A stretch of DNA of 64,000 nt from AP-15 sp963703855 (GTDB taxonomy: Bacteria > Pseudomonadota > Alphaproteobacteria > ATCC43930 > CGMCC-115725). Shown here piece by piece: positions 1-9,325 of this stretch. Both the position numbers and the translations under genes were made by a program. Within the stretch, counting starts at the first letter, position 1; each line of letters opens with the position of its first letter. Under the pieces are notes generated by a model. The model was not told the origin of the DNA, ran no database searches, and worked only from the letters and a program-made list of their open reading frames with translations. The stretch spans positions 102,344-166,343 of the forward strand of contig CAVPFW010000019.1 in assembly GCA_963703855.1 (NCBI GenBank), read 5' to 3'.

Positions 1-1532
1 ATCACCTCTCGGCCGTTGACGTACTCCAGTCGAGCGTCCGGCGGATATCCGTGAAATGGGCGATGGAACCGACAGCTTTTGTGCCTGCGGGGCTCGCTTA
101 CGATGCGGCGTCGCGGGCGCTGTTCATCGCCAATTACACCGGCAACAACATCCTCGTCGGACAAGTCGCGGATGATTTTGCCAGCGTCGTCATCAGCGGT
201 ACGATCAGCGACGCCTCGACCGTCTCCCCCGAGGGCGTCGCGTACGATCCTGCCGGCCATCTGCTGGCTTCAGCGCAGTATGACGGCAGCTCGGTGGATC
301 TGTTTGATCGGGTCGAGGGGCAGTGGCGCCTGAAATGCTCGGCCCATGTCGATCAGGCCCACGGGGTGGCGTTCGCTGCCGGCTTCATCTTTGCGACTGG
401 CCTGGCGAAGCCGCAGCTGGTGAAGCTCAACTCCGAATCTTGCGCGATCGAAGCAACGATCGGCGGCCTCGGGTGGAATGCGCTGGCGGCGCAGTTCATG
501 TGGCCCACGACGATCCAGCGTCTTTCCGACGGGATGATCGCCGTCAGCGATGCCCACACCGGCCACATCTCGATCGTCGATCCGCAAACCATGACCGTGC
601 TGAGCGTCTTCGGCCACAACGGGCCTGGTTTCGGCGGCCTGAACATGCCCTATGGCTTTGCCGAGACCGTCGATCGAAACCTCTTGATCACCTCGACTTT
701 CGGAAACCGCCTGATCGAGCTCACTCGGGCGGGCGCGGTGGTCCGCAGCTATTCTCTGGGAGACCCGTGGCCCAACGACTATCGCGCCCGCGCGGGCCAA
801 ATGCTCGGGCCACCCGCATGGCGGGATTATGCCGAGGTCGGGCAGACAGTCAGCCTCTTCGGACGATGCTTCTTTGGCGGATATTCGAAGCTGGTGTCAT
901 GCGACGGCGGGAACAACGTGGAGCTGCCGCGGCCGCGCGACACGCTCTTCAGTGGCGGCGCGTATTTTTACTTCAGCCAGATTGCGGCAACCGCCAACGG
1001 CGTCGTCGTGGTCTCCCCGCAGAACCCGACCGCGCTTTACATCGCCGTGTCGCCGGCAAGCCTGGTGCTCATGCCGACAGCGATCGGCCTGGACAGCTGG
1101 CTCGATGGCGGTGCAGTTCTCCGCCCGGCGGGCAACCTCGCCCTTAACGCCCTCGTCGGCCAGGCCGGCGAGCGCGCTGCCGAAACCGCCCGGAAATCGG
1201 CAGCGGCAGGAGGGCTGTCGATCGCCGATATTGTCGCCGGCGTGGCGCCTCTTGCCGATCATGCCGCCGAGACGGCCTCGATCATACTCGGGCATTTCAG
1301 GGATGCGGCGGCGAAATCGTTTGTCGAGGAGAGCGCCCGTTGCGCCGACCGCGGCTGCCGGAGCGAGCGTTGGTGCGAGATCAGCGGGCCGATGGCCGAA
1401 AGACTTCACCGGGATGCCGTTCTCGACATCGTCGAACTTGCGACGGCCTCACAGATGAACAGCTGCCTGCTGCCGACATTCGAGCATCCGGCGCCGCCTC
1501 AGCCGCAGCAGCCTCGGCAGGTGGAGCGGTGA
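1..1532 (+). CDS. NHL/six-bladed beta-propeller-like protein, 5' end outside window
   Basis: The reading frame is open to the left edge of the window with no stop, so the N-terminus is probably upstream; the first internal start codon is GTG at 51. The visible part (about 490 residues) repeats short blades such as PAGLAYDAASRALFIANYTG and PEGVAYDPAGHLLASAQYDG, the pattern of NHL/SMP-30-type propellers. After about residue 330 the repeats stop and an Ala-rich stretch follows with several Cys near the end (CADRGCRSERWC). No catalytic residues are recognised. It sits directly before two glycosyltransferases, so a role in the surface-polysaccharide cluster is possible but only inferred from position. 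Confidence 0.6.
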   Translation, partial: HLSAVDVLQSSVRRISVKWAMEPTAFVPAGLAYDAASRALFIANYTGNNILVGQVADDFASVVISGTISDASTVSPEGVAYDPAGHLLASAQYDGSSVDLFDRVEGQWRLKCSAHVDQAHGVAFAAGFIFATGLAKPQLVKLNSESCAIEATIGGLGWNALAAQFMWPTTIQRLSDGMIAVSDAHTGHISIVDPQTMTVLSVFGHNGPGFGGLNMPYGFAETVDRNLLITSTFGNRLIELTRAGAVVRSYSLGDPWPNDYRARAGQMLGPPAWRDYAEVGQTVSLFGRCFFGGYSKLVSCDGGNNVELPRPRDTLFSGGAYFYFSQIAATANGVVVVSPQNPTALYIAVSPASLVLMPTAIGLDSWLDGGAVLRPAGNLALNALVGQAGERAAETARKSAAAGGLSIADIVAGVAPLADHAAETASIILGHFRDAAAKSFVEESARCADRGCRSERWCEISGPMAERLHRDAVLDIVELATASQMNSCLLPTFEHPAPPQPQQPRQVER

Positions 1533-1587
1533 CGGCGAACTTTGGGCGGTGGTCCGCACCCTCGTACTCATCCGGGTCGAGGTCTGG

Positions 1588-2874
1588 ATGAGGATCCCCG
1601 AATGTCCACGATGGACGCCAGCCTTGCATGACGACGGCGTGTCGCGGGGCGGTTCAATTCGCAAATCGCCGGCCGGTCCGCAGACGATCTGCCTGCTGGC
1701 GCTGTCCGTGATCGCCGACGATCCGCGGGTTCGGCGGCAGGGGGATGCGTTTCATCGGGCCGGCTGGCAGGTCGTCGGGGTCGGTCTGGCGGGCGCGCGC
1801 TCGCCGGATCCGGAATGGCCCGTCCTGACCGTCGGCCGATTTGAGCGAGCGCGCCCGAAATCGAGGCTTTTCCGGAAAGCGCTGACTGCGCTGCGGCTGC
1901 TCTACGTGCGCATTCGGCCGCGGGCGGCGCAGCGCCTCTATTGGTCGGCTTCGGAGCAGATCCGCGGGCTGGCGGCTTGTGCGGAGCGGGTGACGGCGAC
2001 GGTCTGGCTGGCCAATGATTGGAACACCCTGCCGCTCGCGGCGCGGCTCGCCTGCGAGAAGGGCGGCGTCTATGGTTACGATACCCACGAGTTCGCCGCC
2101 GAGGAATATGGCGGCAGCGCATGGTGGCGTTTTTGGCATCGACCGATAGTGTGCGCGCTCGAAGAGCATTTCATCCGCGGGGCGACGGTGGTTTCGGCTG
2201 TTTCCGCCGGGATAGCAGCGTGCCTCGATCAACGATATCGCCTACCTCGGGCGCCGATCGTCGTGCGCAACACCGCGAGTTTCCAGGCGATTGCCTTCCG
2301 CCCGACGGGAGAGCGGATCCGCGTGCTCTACCATGGGATTGTCGCACCGGGCCGCGGGCTCGAGGCGGCCATCGACAGCGTCGCCCTCTGGCGTCCCGAA
2401 TTCGATCTGACGCTTCGCGGCCCGGGGAAAGCCGAGTTTTTAGGCAGGCTTCAGCAGCGCATCGCCGCCCGCGGGCTGCAGCATCGGGTTCGGCTGGCGC
2501 CGCCGGTGCCGATGATCGCGCTGGTCAGCGAGGCTGCCGGCTTCGACATCGGCCTCTTCGCCCTTCCCGGAGGATCGCAGCACAACGAACTCGCCCTGCC
2601 CAACAAGCTCTTCGAGTACGCCATGGCCGGGTTGGCGGTGTGCGTCAGCGCGCTCCCCGAAATGGCCGGTCTGGTCCGCGAGTTCGATTTCGGAACCACC
2701 ATCGCCGCGATCGAGCCCGCCGCAATTTCCGCCGCAATCAACCGCTTCGATCGCGAACTCGTAGATCGGTACCGGCGCAACGCGCTGGCTGCGGCGCGCG
2801 AGTTGTGCTGGGAGCGCGAATCGGAGCGGTTGACCGCGGCCTACGGCGCAGCGTGGTGCGGCGCGCCGGCGTAA
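1588..2874 (+). CDS. Glycosyltransferase family 4-like protein
   Basis: A GT-B fold glycosyltransferase of about 428 residues that would transfer a sugar from a nucleotide donor to a growing polysaccharide or lipid-linked glycan in the cytoplasm. The N-terminal acceptor domain begins with a typical opening (LSVIADDPRVRRQGDAFHRA). The C-terminal donor domain has the signature around LPNKLFEYAMAGLAV, where the Glu normally contacts the nucleotide sugar. The ATG at 1588 has GAGG five bases upstream; a GTG at 1549 is an alternative but adds an unconserved-looking stretch. It is followed 69 bases later by a second glycosyltransferase. Donor and acceptor cannot be told from sequence. Confidence 0.8.
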   Translation: MRIPECPRWTPALHDDGVSRGGSIRKSPAGPQTICLLALSVIADDPRVRRQGDAFHRAGWQVVGVGLAGARSPDPEWPVLTVGRFERARPKSRLFRKALTALRLLYVRIRPRAAQRLYWSASEQIRGLAACAERVTATVWLANDWNTLPLAARLACEKGGVYGYDTHEFAAEEYGGSAWWRFWHRPIVCALEEHFIRGATVVSAVSAGIAACLDQRYRLPRAPIVVRNTASFQAIAFRPTGERIRVLYHGIVAPGRGLEAAIDSVALWRPEFDLTLRGPGKAEFLGRLQQRIAARGLQHRVRLAPPVPMIALVSEAAGFDIGLFALPGGSQHNELALPNKLFEYAMAGLAVCVSALPEMAGLVREFDFGTTIAAIEPAAISAAINRFDRELVDRYRRNALAAARELCWERESERLTAAYGAAWCGAPA

Positions 2875-2943
2875 CCCGTCACCGATCGCAGCTATGGCCG
2901 AAATTTCAGGCGCTTCGAGCTGCCTCGGCGAAATCGGCAACTG

Positions 2944-4254
2944 GTGACCGGCGTGCCGGCGCGACCGACCGCGGTATCGCTGACGACTTTGCCGCTGGAG
3001 GCCGACAGCCGCGCTTTCCGCATCGCCTGCAGCCTTGCCGACGCCGGATTTCGCTCGATCCTCGTCGAGGGGCGGCCCAGCGTGCGGCAGTTTTGGGGTG
3101 ACCGGATCGAGGTGCGCTCGATCGGCCGCGGAGGGTCGGGCCCGAGCGGCACGGGCAATGGTTTGGTGGCCGTCGGCAGCCGGTTCCGGCGAATGACGGC
3201 AGCGCTGCGCGCCGGCCAAATCGGCGCAGTCGGCGAACTGCCGCTCTATCTCGGCTACCGCGGCTACGAGTGGTGGCGCTACTGCCGCCGACCCCGGCAT
3301 CGGCTGCCGTCAGCCGATCTCTACTACCTGCACTCTTTCGAGATGCACCGGGCTGTCGCCGCGGCCGCGGCGCGGCTGGGCGCGAGCGTCGTTTATGATG
3401 CGCACGACTATTATCGGGGGATCGAGCCGGTCGAGCTGCAGCGGGCGTTTGACCGCAACCGCCTGCGCCCGTTTCTGGACCGGCTGGAGAACCGCCTGGT
3501 CGCTGCGGCGGATGGGGTCGTCACCGTCAGCGAGGGCGTGGCTCGGCTGATGGAGCACACCTTCGGACGGCGGCCGGTGGTGATCCGCAACTGCCACGAC
3601 GATCGGCTCGATCGACCGGTCGTATCCGATCTGAGGATGGTATTGGGATTAACCGGCGAGGACAGGCTGTGCGTCGTGGTGGGCAATCGCAAGGCGGGTA
3701 TGGCGGTCGAGATCGCGGCCGACGCGATGGCCTTGTTGCCGGGGAATTTTCACCTCGCCTTTCTCGGCCGATTTTATGAGGGGCAAGCGGAAACGCTGCG
3801 GCGGCACCCGGCGGCCGGGCGCATTCATTTCGGCCATTGCGTCGCGCCCGATCAGGTCGTGCCGTTCATTCGCTCGGCCGATCTCGGCCTGGTGATCTAT
3901 GAGCCTCGTTCCGACAATTATCGGAACGCCTTGCCCAACGGCTTCTTTCAGGTCGTCGCCGCCGGGCTGCCGATAATCCGGGCGCCCCTGGCTGAGGTCG
4001 AAGCGACGATCGGCGGCCATAAAGTCGGCAGCGTTCTCGACCGGCTCGATCCGGGAGAACTGGCGCGAGCGATCGCTCGATGCAGCCAAGTCCTCGAAAC
4101 CTTGCGCCTCAACACCGCCGCGCTGGCCCGCGAATTGCGCTGGGAGACCGAGGCCGTGCGGCTGAGAGACCTGATCGAGGGCGCGATGCTTGCCCGAACG
4201 GCCGGGCGGGGGCGCTCTTGCTCGGGCCCAACGCGTAAGAACCTACCTCACTGA
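2944..4254 (+). CDS. Glycosyltransferase family 4-like protein
   Basis: A second GT-B glycosyltransferase, 436 residues, starting at GTG 2944. The N-terminal half holds VVYDAHDYYRG, and the donor-binding C-terminal half holds NALPNGFFQVVAAGLPI, matching the group 1 transferase pattern although the usual Glu of the E-x7-E motif is replaced by Gln in this stretch. The ending is rich in Arg and probably unstructured. It lies 16 bases upstream of the first asparagine-synthase-like gene, which suggests co-transcription with the polysaccharide cluster. Sugar specificity cannot be inferred. Confidence 0.75.
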   Translation: MTGVPARPTAVSLTTLPLEADSRAFRIACSLADAGFRSILVEGRPSVRQFWGDRIEVRSIGRGGSGPSGTGNGLVAVGSRFRRMTAALRAGQIGAVGELPLYLGYRGYEWWRYCRRPRHRLPSADLYYLHSFEMHRAVAAAAARLGASVVYDAHDYYRGIEPVELQRAFDRNRLRPFLDRLENRLVAAADGVVTVSEGVARLMEHTFGRRPVVIRNCHDDRLDRPVVSDLRMVLGLTGEDRLCVVVGNRKAGMAVEIAADAMALLPGNFHLAFLGRFYEGQAETLRRHPAAGRIHFGHCVAPDQVVPFIRSADLGLVIYEPRSDNYRNALPNGFFQVVAAGLPIIRAPLAEVEATIGGHKVGSVLDRLDPGELARAIARCSQVLETLRLNTAALARELRWETEAVRLRDLIEGAMLARTAGRGRSCSGPTRKNLPH

Positions 4255-4270
4255 ACGGAGCGAAATCGAG

Positions 4271-6229
4271 ATGTGCGGCATCGCAGGCATCGTTTCGATC
4301 GACGGATCGCCAATCCCGCGTCTCGACGCGTCGGTCGAATTGCTGGGCCGGATCATCGCCCATCGCGGCCCGGACGGGCACGGCAGCTGGATCTGCGACG
4401 AGCGGCGGGCGGGGCTGGCCCACCGCCGTCTGGCGATCATCGATTTGAGCGCGGCGGCGCGCCAGCCGATGATCGGGCCCGGCCCGAACGTGATTACCTA
4501 TAACGGTGAGATCTACAATTATCTCGAGCTCGCCGCCGCGCTCGCGCCCGGCTGGCGGTTTCGCTCGGCCTCGGATACCGAATGCCTGCTCGCGGCTTAT
4601 CAGCGATATGGCGCCGACTGCCTCGACCGGCTGCGCGGGATGTTCGCGTTTGCCCTGTGGGACGGCCGCCGCCACCGCCTGTTCTGCGCGCGCGACCGCT
4701 TCGGCATCAAGCCGTTCTATTACACGATCGTCGGCAATAGGTTCATTTTTGCCTCGGAGGCAAAGGCGCTGCTGCCGTTTCTTCCGGCGATCGAAACCGA
4801 TCCGGCGGCACTCGCGGAATATCTGACGTTTCAGTACACGATCGGCGAGGCGACCTTGTTCCGCGGCATCAAGCAGCTGTTGCCCGGGCACGCGCTGACG
4901 GTCGAGAACGGCGAGGTCCGCACCTGGCGCTACTGGGATGTCCATTACCAGATCGACTACGACCACAGCCCGCGCTATTTCGCCAGCCGTCTCGCCGAGC
5001 TGCTCGACAATTCGGTCGAGCTGCACATGCGCAGCGACGTGCCGGTCGGCGCCTATGTTTCCGGCGGCATCGATTCGAGCCTGATCGCGATCCTCGCCGC
5101 CAAGACCGGGCACGGGATCGGCGACTGCTTCCACGGCCGCTTCACCCAGTTCCCCGGCTACGACGAGAGCGAATACGCGGCGAGCGCGGTCGATCGCGCC
5201 GGCGGCAGACTGCACGTCGCCGACATCACCGCCGCGGATTTCCGCGACCACATCGAGGACGTGCTCTATCACCTCGACTTTCCGGTGGCCGGGCCCGGCT
5301 CGTTCCCGCAATTCATCGTCTCCGAGCTCGCGGCGCGCCATCTGAAGGTGGTGCTGGGCGGCCAGGGCGGCGACGAGGTCTTCGGCGGCTATGCGCGCTA
5401 CCTGCTCGCCTATTTCGAGCAGTGCATCAAGGCGGCGCTCGACGGCACCTACAAGAACGGCAACTACGTCGTCACCATCGAATCGATCGTTCCCAACCTC
5501 GGCCTGCTGCGCGAGTACAAACCACTGATGAAGGAATTCTGGCGCGAAGGCTTGTTCGACGATCTCGACCGGCGTTATTTTCGCCTGGTCGATCGCTCCA
5601 CCGACATGGAAGCTGAAGTGGAGTGGGGATTGCTCGACAAGCAGCAAGTGTTCGAAAGCTTCGTCGCGATTTTCAACAATCAGAGCAACGTTCACAAGGA
5701 AGCCTATTTTGACAAGATGAGCCATTTCGATTTCAAATGCCTGCTGCCGGCATTGCTGCAGGTCGAGGACCGTATGAGCATGGCGCACGGGCTCGAAAGC
5801 CGGGTGCCGTTGCTCGACCACCCGCTGATCGAGTTCCTCGCGACCGTGCCGGCCGATGTAAAGTTTGCCGGCGGCCGGATGAAGCATCTGCTGAAGACCG
5901 CCTATGCCGCCGACCTGCCGCCGTCGATCGCCGACCGGCGCGACAAGATGGGCTTTCCGGTGCCGCTCAAGGAATGGTTTTCGGGCGACCTGCGCGAGCT
6001 GGTCGAGGATACCTTCCGCGCCCGCAGCGCGCGCGAGCGCCCGCTCATGAACGCCGACGCCGTGCTCGCGAATTTCGCCGGCGCCGGGCGCTTCTCGCGC
6101 AAGGTCTGGGGCCTCTTGAGCCTCGAATTGTGGCACCAGATCTTTCACGATCAGGCCGACCGGTACCGGCGGATGCTGGCCGAGACGCCGGACCGGGCGG
6201 CGCCGGGGCTGGCTCCCGCGGCCGACTAG
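4271..6229 (+). CDS. asnB: Asparagine synthase (glutamine-hydrolysing) family amidotransferase
   Basis: 652 residues. The start at 4271 is fixed by the family rule that Cys2 is the glutaminase nucleophile: the protein opens MCGIAGIVS. Domain one (about 1-210) is a class II glutamine amidotransferase; domain two is the ATP-pyrophosphatase synthetase with the PPi loop SGGIDSS and, further on, GGQGGDEVFGGYARY. In primary metabolism AsnB makes asparagine from aspartate, ATP and glutamine. In surface-polysaccharide clusters such enzymes more often amidate a sugar carboxylate, and the neighbours favour that role here; this is inference. A second, divergent copy lies 5 kb downstream in the same cluster. 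Confidence 0.9.
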   Translation: MCGIAGIVSIDGSPIPRLDASVELLGRIIAHRGPDGHGSWICDERRAGLAHRRLAIIDLSAAARQPMIGPGPNVITYNGEIYNYLELAAALAPGWRFRSASDTECLLAAYQRYGADCLDRLRGMFAFALWDGRRHRLFCARDRFGIKPFYYTIVGNRFIFASEAKALLPFLPAIETDPAALAEYLTFQYTIGEATLFRGIKQLLPGHALTVENGEVRTWRYWDVHYQIDYDHSPRYFASRLAELLDNSVELHMRSDVPVGAYVSGGIDSSLIAILAAKTGHGIGDCFHGRFTQFPGYDESEYAASAVDRAGGRLHVADITAADFRDHIEDVLYHLDFPVAGPGSFPQFIVSELAARHLKVVLGGQGGDEVFGGYARYLLAYFEQCIKAALDGTYKNGNYVVTIESIVPNLGLLREYKPLMKEFWREGLFDDLDRRYFRLVDRSTDMEAEVEWGLLDKQQVFESFVAIFNNQSNVHKEAYFDKMSHFDFKCLLPALLQVEDRMSMAHGLESRVPLLDHPLIEFLATVPADVKFAGGRMKHLLKTAYAADLPPSIADRRDKMGFPVPLKEWFSGDLRELVEDTFRARSARERPLMNADAVLANFAGAGRFSRKVWGLLSLELWHQIFHDQADRYRRMLAETPDRAAPGLAPAAD

Positions 6230-6269
6230 CCCCTCGCAGCAGGCCCCGCGCAACAGGAGAATACCGGCG

Positions 6270-7208
6270 ATGAAGGCATTTGTGACCGGCGGGTCGGGGC
6301 TCGTCGGCTCGACGATCGTCGATCGGCTGCTGGCCCGCGGCGACGAGGTTCTGGCGATTGACAATTTCGCCACCGGGCGGCGCGACAATCTGACCGCGCA
6401 CCCCCGCCTGCGCCTCGTCGAGGACAGCATCGCCAATGCCGTGGCGGTGGACCGGCTGATCGGCGATTTCCGCCCCGATGCGGTGATCCACACCGCCGCC
6501 TCCTACAAGGACCCGGACGATTGGGCAGGCGACGCGCTGACCAATGCGGTCGGCAGCGCCAATGTCGCGCGCGCCTGCCGGGACCACCATGTCGGGCGGC
6601 TGATCTATTTCCAGACCGCGCTGTGCTACGGCACCAAGCCCATCGAGCAGCCGATCACGCTCGGCCACCCGATCGATCCCTCGGCCAGCAGCTATGCGAT
6701 CTCCAAGACCGCCGGCGAGAGCTACATCCGCTTGAGCGGCGTCGATTGGGTCACCTTCCGGCTCGCCAACGTGGTCGGGCCGCGCAATGTCAGCGGGCCC
6801 TTGCCGATCTTTTTCGAGCGCCTGTCGCAGGGCAAGCGCTGTTTCGTGACCGAGGCGCGGCGCGACTTCGTCTTCGTCGGGGACCTCGCCGGCACGGTTT
6901 TGCGGGCCGCCGACGGCATCGGCGGCGGCACCTATCACTTTTCCTCGGGGCGCGACGTCGCGATAAAGGATCTGTACGACGCGATGGTCCGGGCGATGCA
7001 GCTCAACGACTACCCGGCGCCGGAAATCCGCCCGCTCGGAGCGGACGACGCGCCCAGCATCCTGCTCGACCCGGCGCGCACCTTCCGCGATTTCGGCGAC
7101 ATCGAGTTCACCCCGCTCGACCAGATCGTCGCCCGGACCGTCGCCTATTTCCGCGACCGCGGCGTGCAGGGCGGCTACACCCATCTGCGCGCCCGGCCCG
7201 GCTCGTGA
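6270..7208 (+). CDS. NAD-dependent epimerase/dehydratase (extended SDR)
   Basis: 312 residues. The N-terminal Rossmann motif is G7-x-x-G10-x-x-G13, followed by an acidic DN at the end of beta-2 (AIDNFATG) that selects NAD over NADP. The catalytic Tyr142 and Lys146 lie in SYAISKTAGES. This is the family of UDP-glucose 4-epimerase and related sugar-nucleotide enzymes. It is the first of three consecutive SDR genes and has the same length and overall layout as the next one, so these two are probably a tandem duplication. It ends 24 bases before its partner. The substrate is not recognisable from sequence. Confidence 0.85.
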   Translation: MKAFVTGGSGLVGSTIVDRLLARGDEVLAIDNFATGRRDNLTAHPRLRLVEDSIANAVAVDRLIGDFRPDAVIHTAASYKDPDDWAGDALTNAVGSANVARACRDHHVGRLIYFQTALCYGTKPIEQPITLGHPIDPSASSYAISKTAGESYIRLSGVDWVTFRLANVVGPRNVSGPLPIFFERLSQGKRCFVTEARRDFVFVGDLAGTVLRAADGIGGGTYHFSSGRDVAIKDLYDAMVRAMQLNDYPAPEIRPLGADDAPSILLDPARTFRDFGDIEFTPLDQIVARTVAYFRDRGVQGGYTHLRARPGS

Positions 7209-7232
7209 CCGCCGGCAGGTGAGAAGCGGCGC

Positions 7233-8171
7233 GTGAGGATACTGATCACCGGCGGCGCCGGCTGCCTCGGCGCCAACCTCGCCGCGGCCTGGCTGCCGCA
7301 AGGTCACGAAATCCTGGTCATCGACAATTTCGCCACCGGCCGGCCCGAGGCACTGTCCCCCGTTGCCGGGCTGACCGTGGTCGAAGGGACCATCGCCGAC
7401 CGCGATCTGGTCGACGACTGCTTTGGCCGGTTCCGGCCGACCCATGTCGTCCACAGCGCCGCCGCCTATCGCGATCCGGCCGATTGGCGCGAGGATGCCG
7501 CAACAAATGTCATCGGCACGATCAACATCGTCGAAGCCGCCCGGCGCGCGGCGGTCAAGCGTCTCGTCAACTTTCAGACGGCGCTGTGCTACGGCCGGCC
7601 CGAGCGGGTGCCGATACCGGTCGATCATCCAACCCGCCCCTTCACCAGCTACGGCATCTCCAAGACCGCGGCGGAGGCCTATGTCGCGCTGAGCGGGCTG
7701 CCCTGGGTTTCGTTGCGCCTCGCCAACATCGTCGGCCCGGGGCTGGCGATCGGCCCGATCCCGACCTTCTACAAGCGGCTCACAGCCGAGCAGAGATGTT
7801 TTTGCACCACGGCGGTGCGCGATTTTCTCGACATGGCGGATTTTATCGAAATCATCAACCTGGTCCTGCGCGACGAGGCGCCGACCGGCATCTTCAACGT
7901 CTCGACCGGGCTCGGGCACGCCATCAAGGATGTGTTCGACGCGATCGCCGCCGAGCTCGGCGTCAGCCCCGCCGAGCCGGTCGACATCGTGCCGCCCGCC
8001 GACGACGATGTTCCGGCGGTCGTGCTCGATCCCGGCCGCACCCACGAGGTCCTCGGCTGGCGGGCAAAGATCGGCTTCGCCGAGATGATCGCCGGCATGG
8101 TGCGCTGGTACGACAGCCACGGCGTATCGGCGATCTACACCCACCTTCAAGCCCCGCGGAGGAGCCTGTGA
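7233..8171 (+). CDS. NAD-dependent epimerase/dehydratase (extended SDR), tandem paralogue
   Basis: 312 residues from a GTG start. It carries the same features as its upstream neighbour: GGAGCLG nucleotide loop, VIDNFATG after beta-2, FQTALCYG, and catalytic Tyr140/Lys144 in SYGISKTAAEAY. The two proteins align over their full length and both end with a TH-L motif, which supports duplication and divergence. Its stop overlaps the GTG start of the third SDR gene by three bases, so translation is probably coupled. A role in making a nucleotide sugar for the O-antigen or exopolysaccharide is inferred from the cluster. Confidence 0.85.
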   Translation: MRILITGGAGCLGANLAAAWLPQGHEILVIDNFATGRPEALSPVAGLTVVEGTIADRDLVDDCFGRFRPTHVVHSAAAYRDPADWREDAATNVIGTINIVEAARRAAVKRLVNFQTALCYGRPERVPIPVDHPTRPFTSYGISKTAAEAYVALSGLPWVSLRLANIVGPGLAIGPIPTFYKRLTAEQRCFCTTAVRDFLDMADFIEIINLVLRDEAPTGIFNVSTGLGHAIKDVFDAIAAELGVSPAEPVDIVPPADDDVPAVVLDPGRTHEVLGWRAKIGFAEMIAGMVRWYDSHGVSAIYTHLQAPRRSL

Positions 8172-9325
8172 CGAGCGGCCGGGGGTTTTCCGGTTCCGCG
8201 ATCCTCGTCGTCGGCGGCGCCGGGTTTGTCGGCAGCGCGCTCGTCCGCCGGCTGCTCGAGCTGAGCCCGCGCCATCTGACGATTGTCGACAATCTGCTGT
8301 CGGCCGACCTCAGCAACGTCCCCGATGACCCGCGGGTCGGTTTCGTCGAAGGGTCGATCGCCGACGATCGGATTCTCGACGCGTTGCCGGGCGACCTCGA
8401 CTTCGTGTTTCACCTCGCCTGCTATCACGGCAACCAATCGTCGATCTTCGATCCGCTCGCCGATCACCAGAACAACACGCTTACGACCTTGAAACTATTG
8501 GAGCGTCTGAGAAATTTTGGTTCGCTCGAAAAAGTCGTCTATGCCGCCGCCGGCTGCGCGGTGGCCGAGAAGACCGACGGCGAGGCGAGCGCCACCCGCG
8601 AGGACGCGCCGGTCTCGCTGTTCCACGACAGCCCCTATTCGATCTCGAAGCTGGTCGGCGAGATGTACGGCAACTACTACTTCCTGCGCTACGGCCTGCC
8701 GTTTGTGAAGGCGCGCTTTCAGAACGTCTACGGCCCGGGCGAGATCCTCGGCGCCGGACGCTGGCGCGGCACGCCGCACACCGTCTGGCGCAACGTCACC
8801 CCGACCTTTGTCTGGAAGGCGCTGGAGCGGCAGGCCCTCCCGGTCGAGAACGGCGGGGTCGCGACCCGCGACTTCATCTATGTCGACGATGTCGCCGAGG
8901 GGCTGATCGCCTGCGCGCTGCGCGGCGTTGCGGGCGAAGTCTACAACCTCGCCTCCGGCGTCGAGACCGCTATCCTCGATCTCGCCGGCCTGATCAACGA
9001 GCTGACCGGCAATCCGACCCCGATCATGCTCGCCCCGGCGCGCGAATGGGATCGTTCGGGGCGGCGCTTCGGTGCGCCTGACAAGGCGCGCGAACAGCTC
9101 GGCTTCGCCGCCGCAACGCCGCTCCGCGACGGCTTGGCGCGGACCATCGCCTGGACCCGGGCGAATCGCGACACGATCCGCCGCGCGATGCAGCAGCATG
9201 CCCGCTTCATATGGCCGATCCGCGCCCCGCGAGCCGATGACCGAGCTGCGCATCCTGACGGTGGTCGGCGCCCGCCCGCAATTCGTCAAGGCGGCGGCAA
9301 TGTCGCGCGCGATCGCCGCCCATGA
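8168..9325 (+). CDS. NAD-dependent sugar epimerase/dehydratase (extended SDR)
   Basis: About 385 residues from GTG 8168, with a strong GGAGG-type ribosome site just upstream and a GTGA overlap with the preceding gene. The nucleotide loop is GGAGFVG (G16-G22) and the catalytic pair lies in SPYSISKLVGEMYGN. It resembles UDP-glucose epimerase or nucleotide-sugar dehydratase homologues more than the two tandem copies before it. The open frame runs 89 bases into the following wecB-like gene and its last 30 residues look like out-of-frame sequence, so the true end may be near 9240 with a base error between; this is uncertain. Confidence 0.8.
   Translation: MTSGRGFSGSAILVVGGAGFVGSALVRRLLELSPRHLTIVDNLLSADLSNVPDDPRVGFVEGSIADDRILDALPGDLDFVFHLACYHGNQSSIFDPLADHQNNTLTTLKLLERLRNFGSLEKVVYAAAGCAVAEKTDGEASATREDAPVSLFHDSPYSISKLVGEMYGNYYFLRYGLPFVKARFQNVYGPGEILGAGRWRGTPHTVWRNVTPTFVWKALERQALPVENGGVATRDFIYVDDVAEGLIACALRGVAGEVYNLASGVETAILDLAGLINELTGNPTPIMLAPAREWDRSGRRFGAPDKAREQLGFAAATPLRDGLARTIAWTRANRDTIRRAMQQHARFIWPIRAPRADDRAAHPDGGRRPPAIRQGGGNVARDRRP

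Noticed and set aside
4109..8150. Long open frames on the minus strand opposite asnB and the epimerases
   Set aside because: They are antisense to well-recognised genes, have no family motifs and are a by-product of high GC and codon bias.
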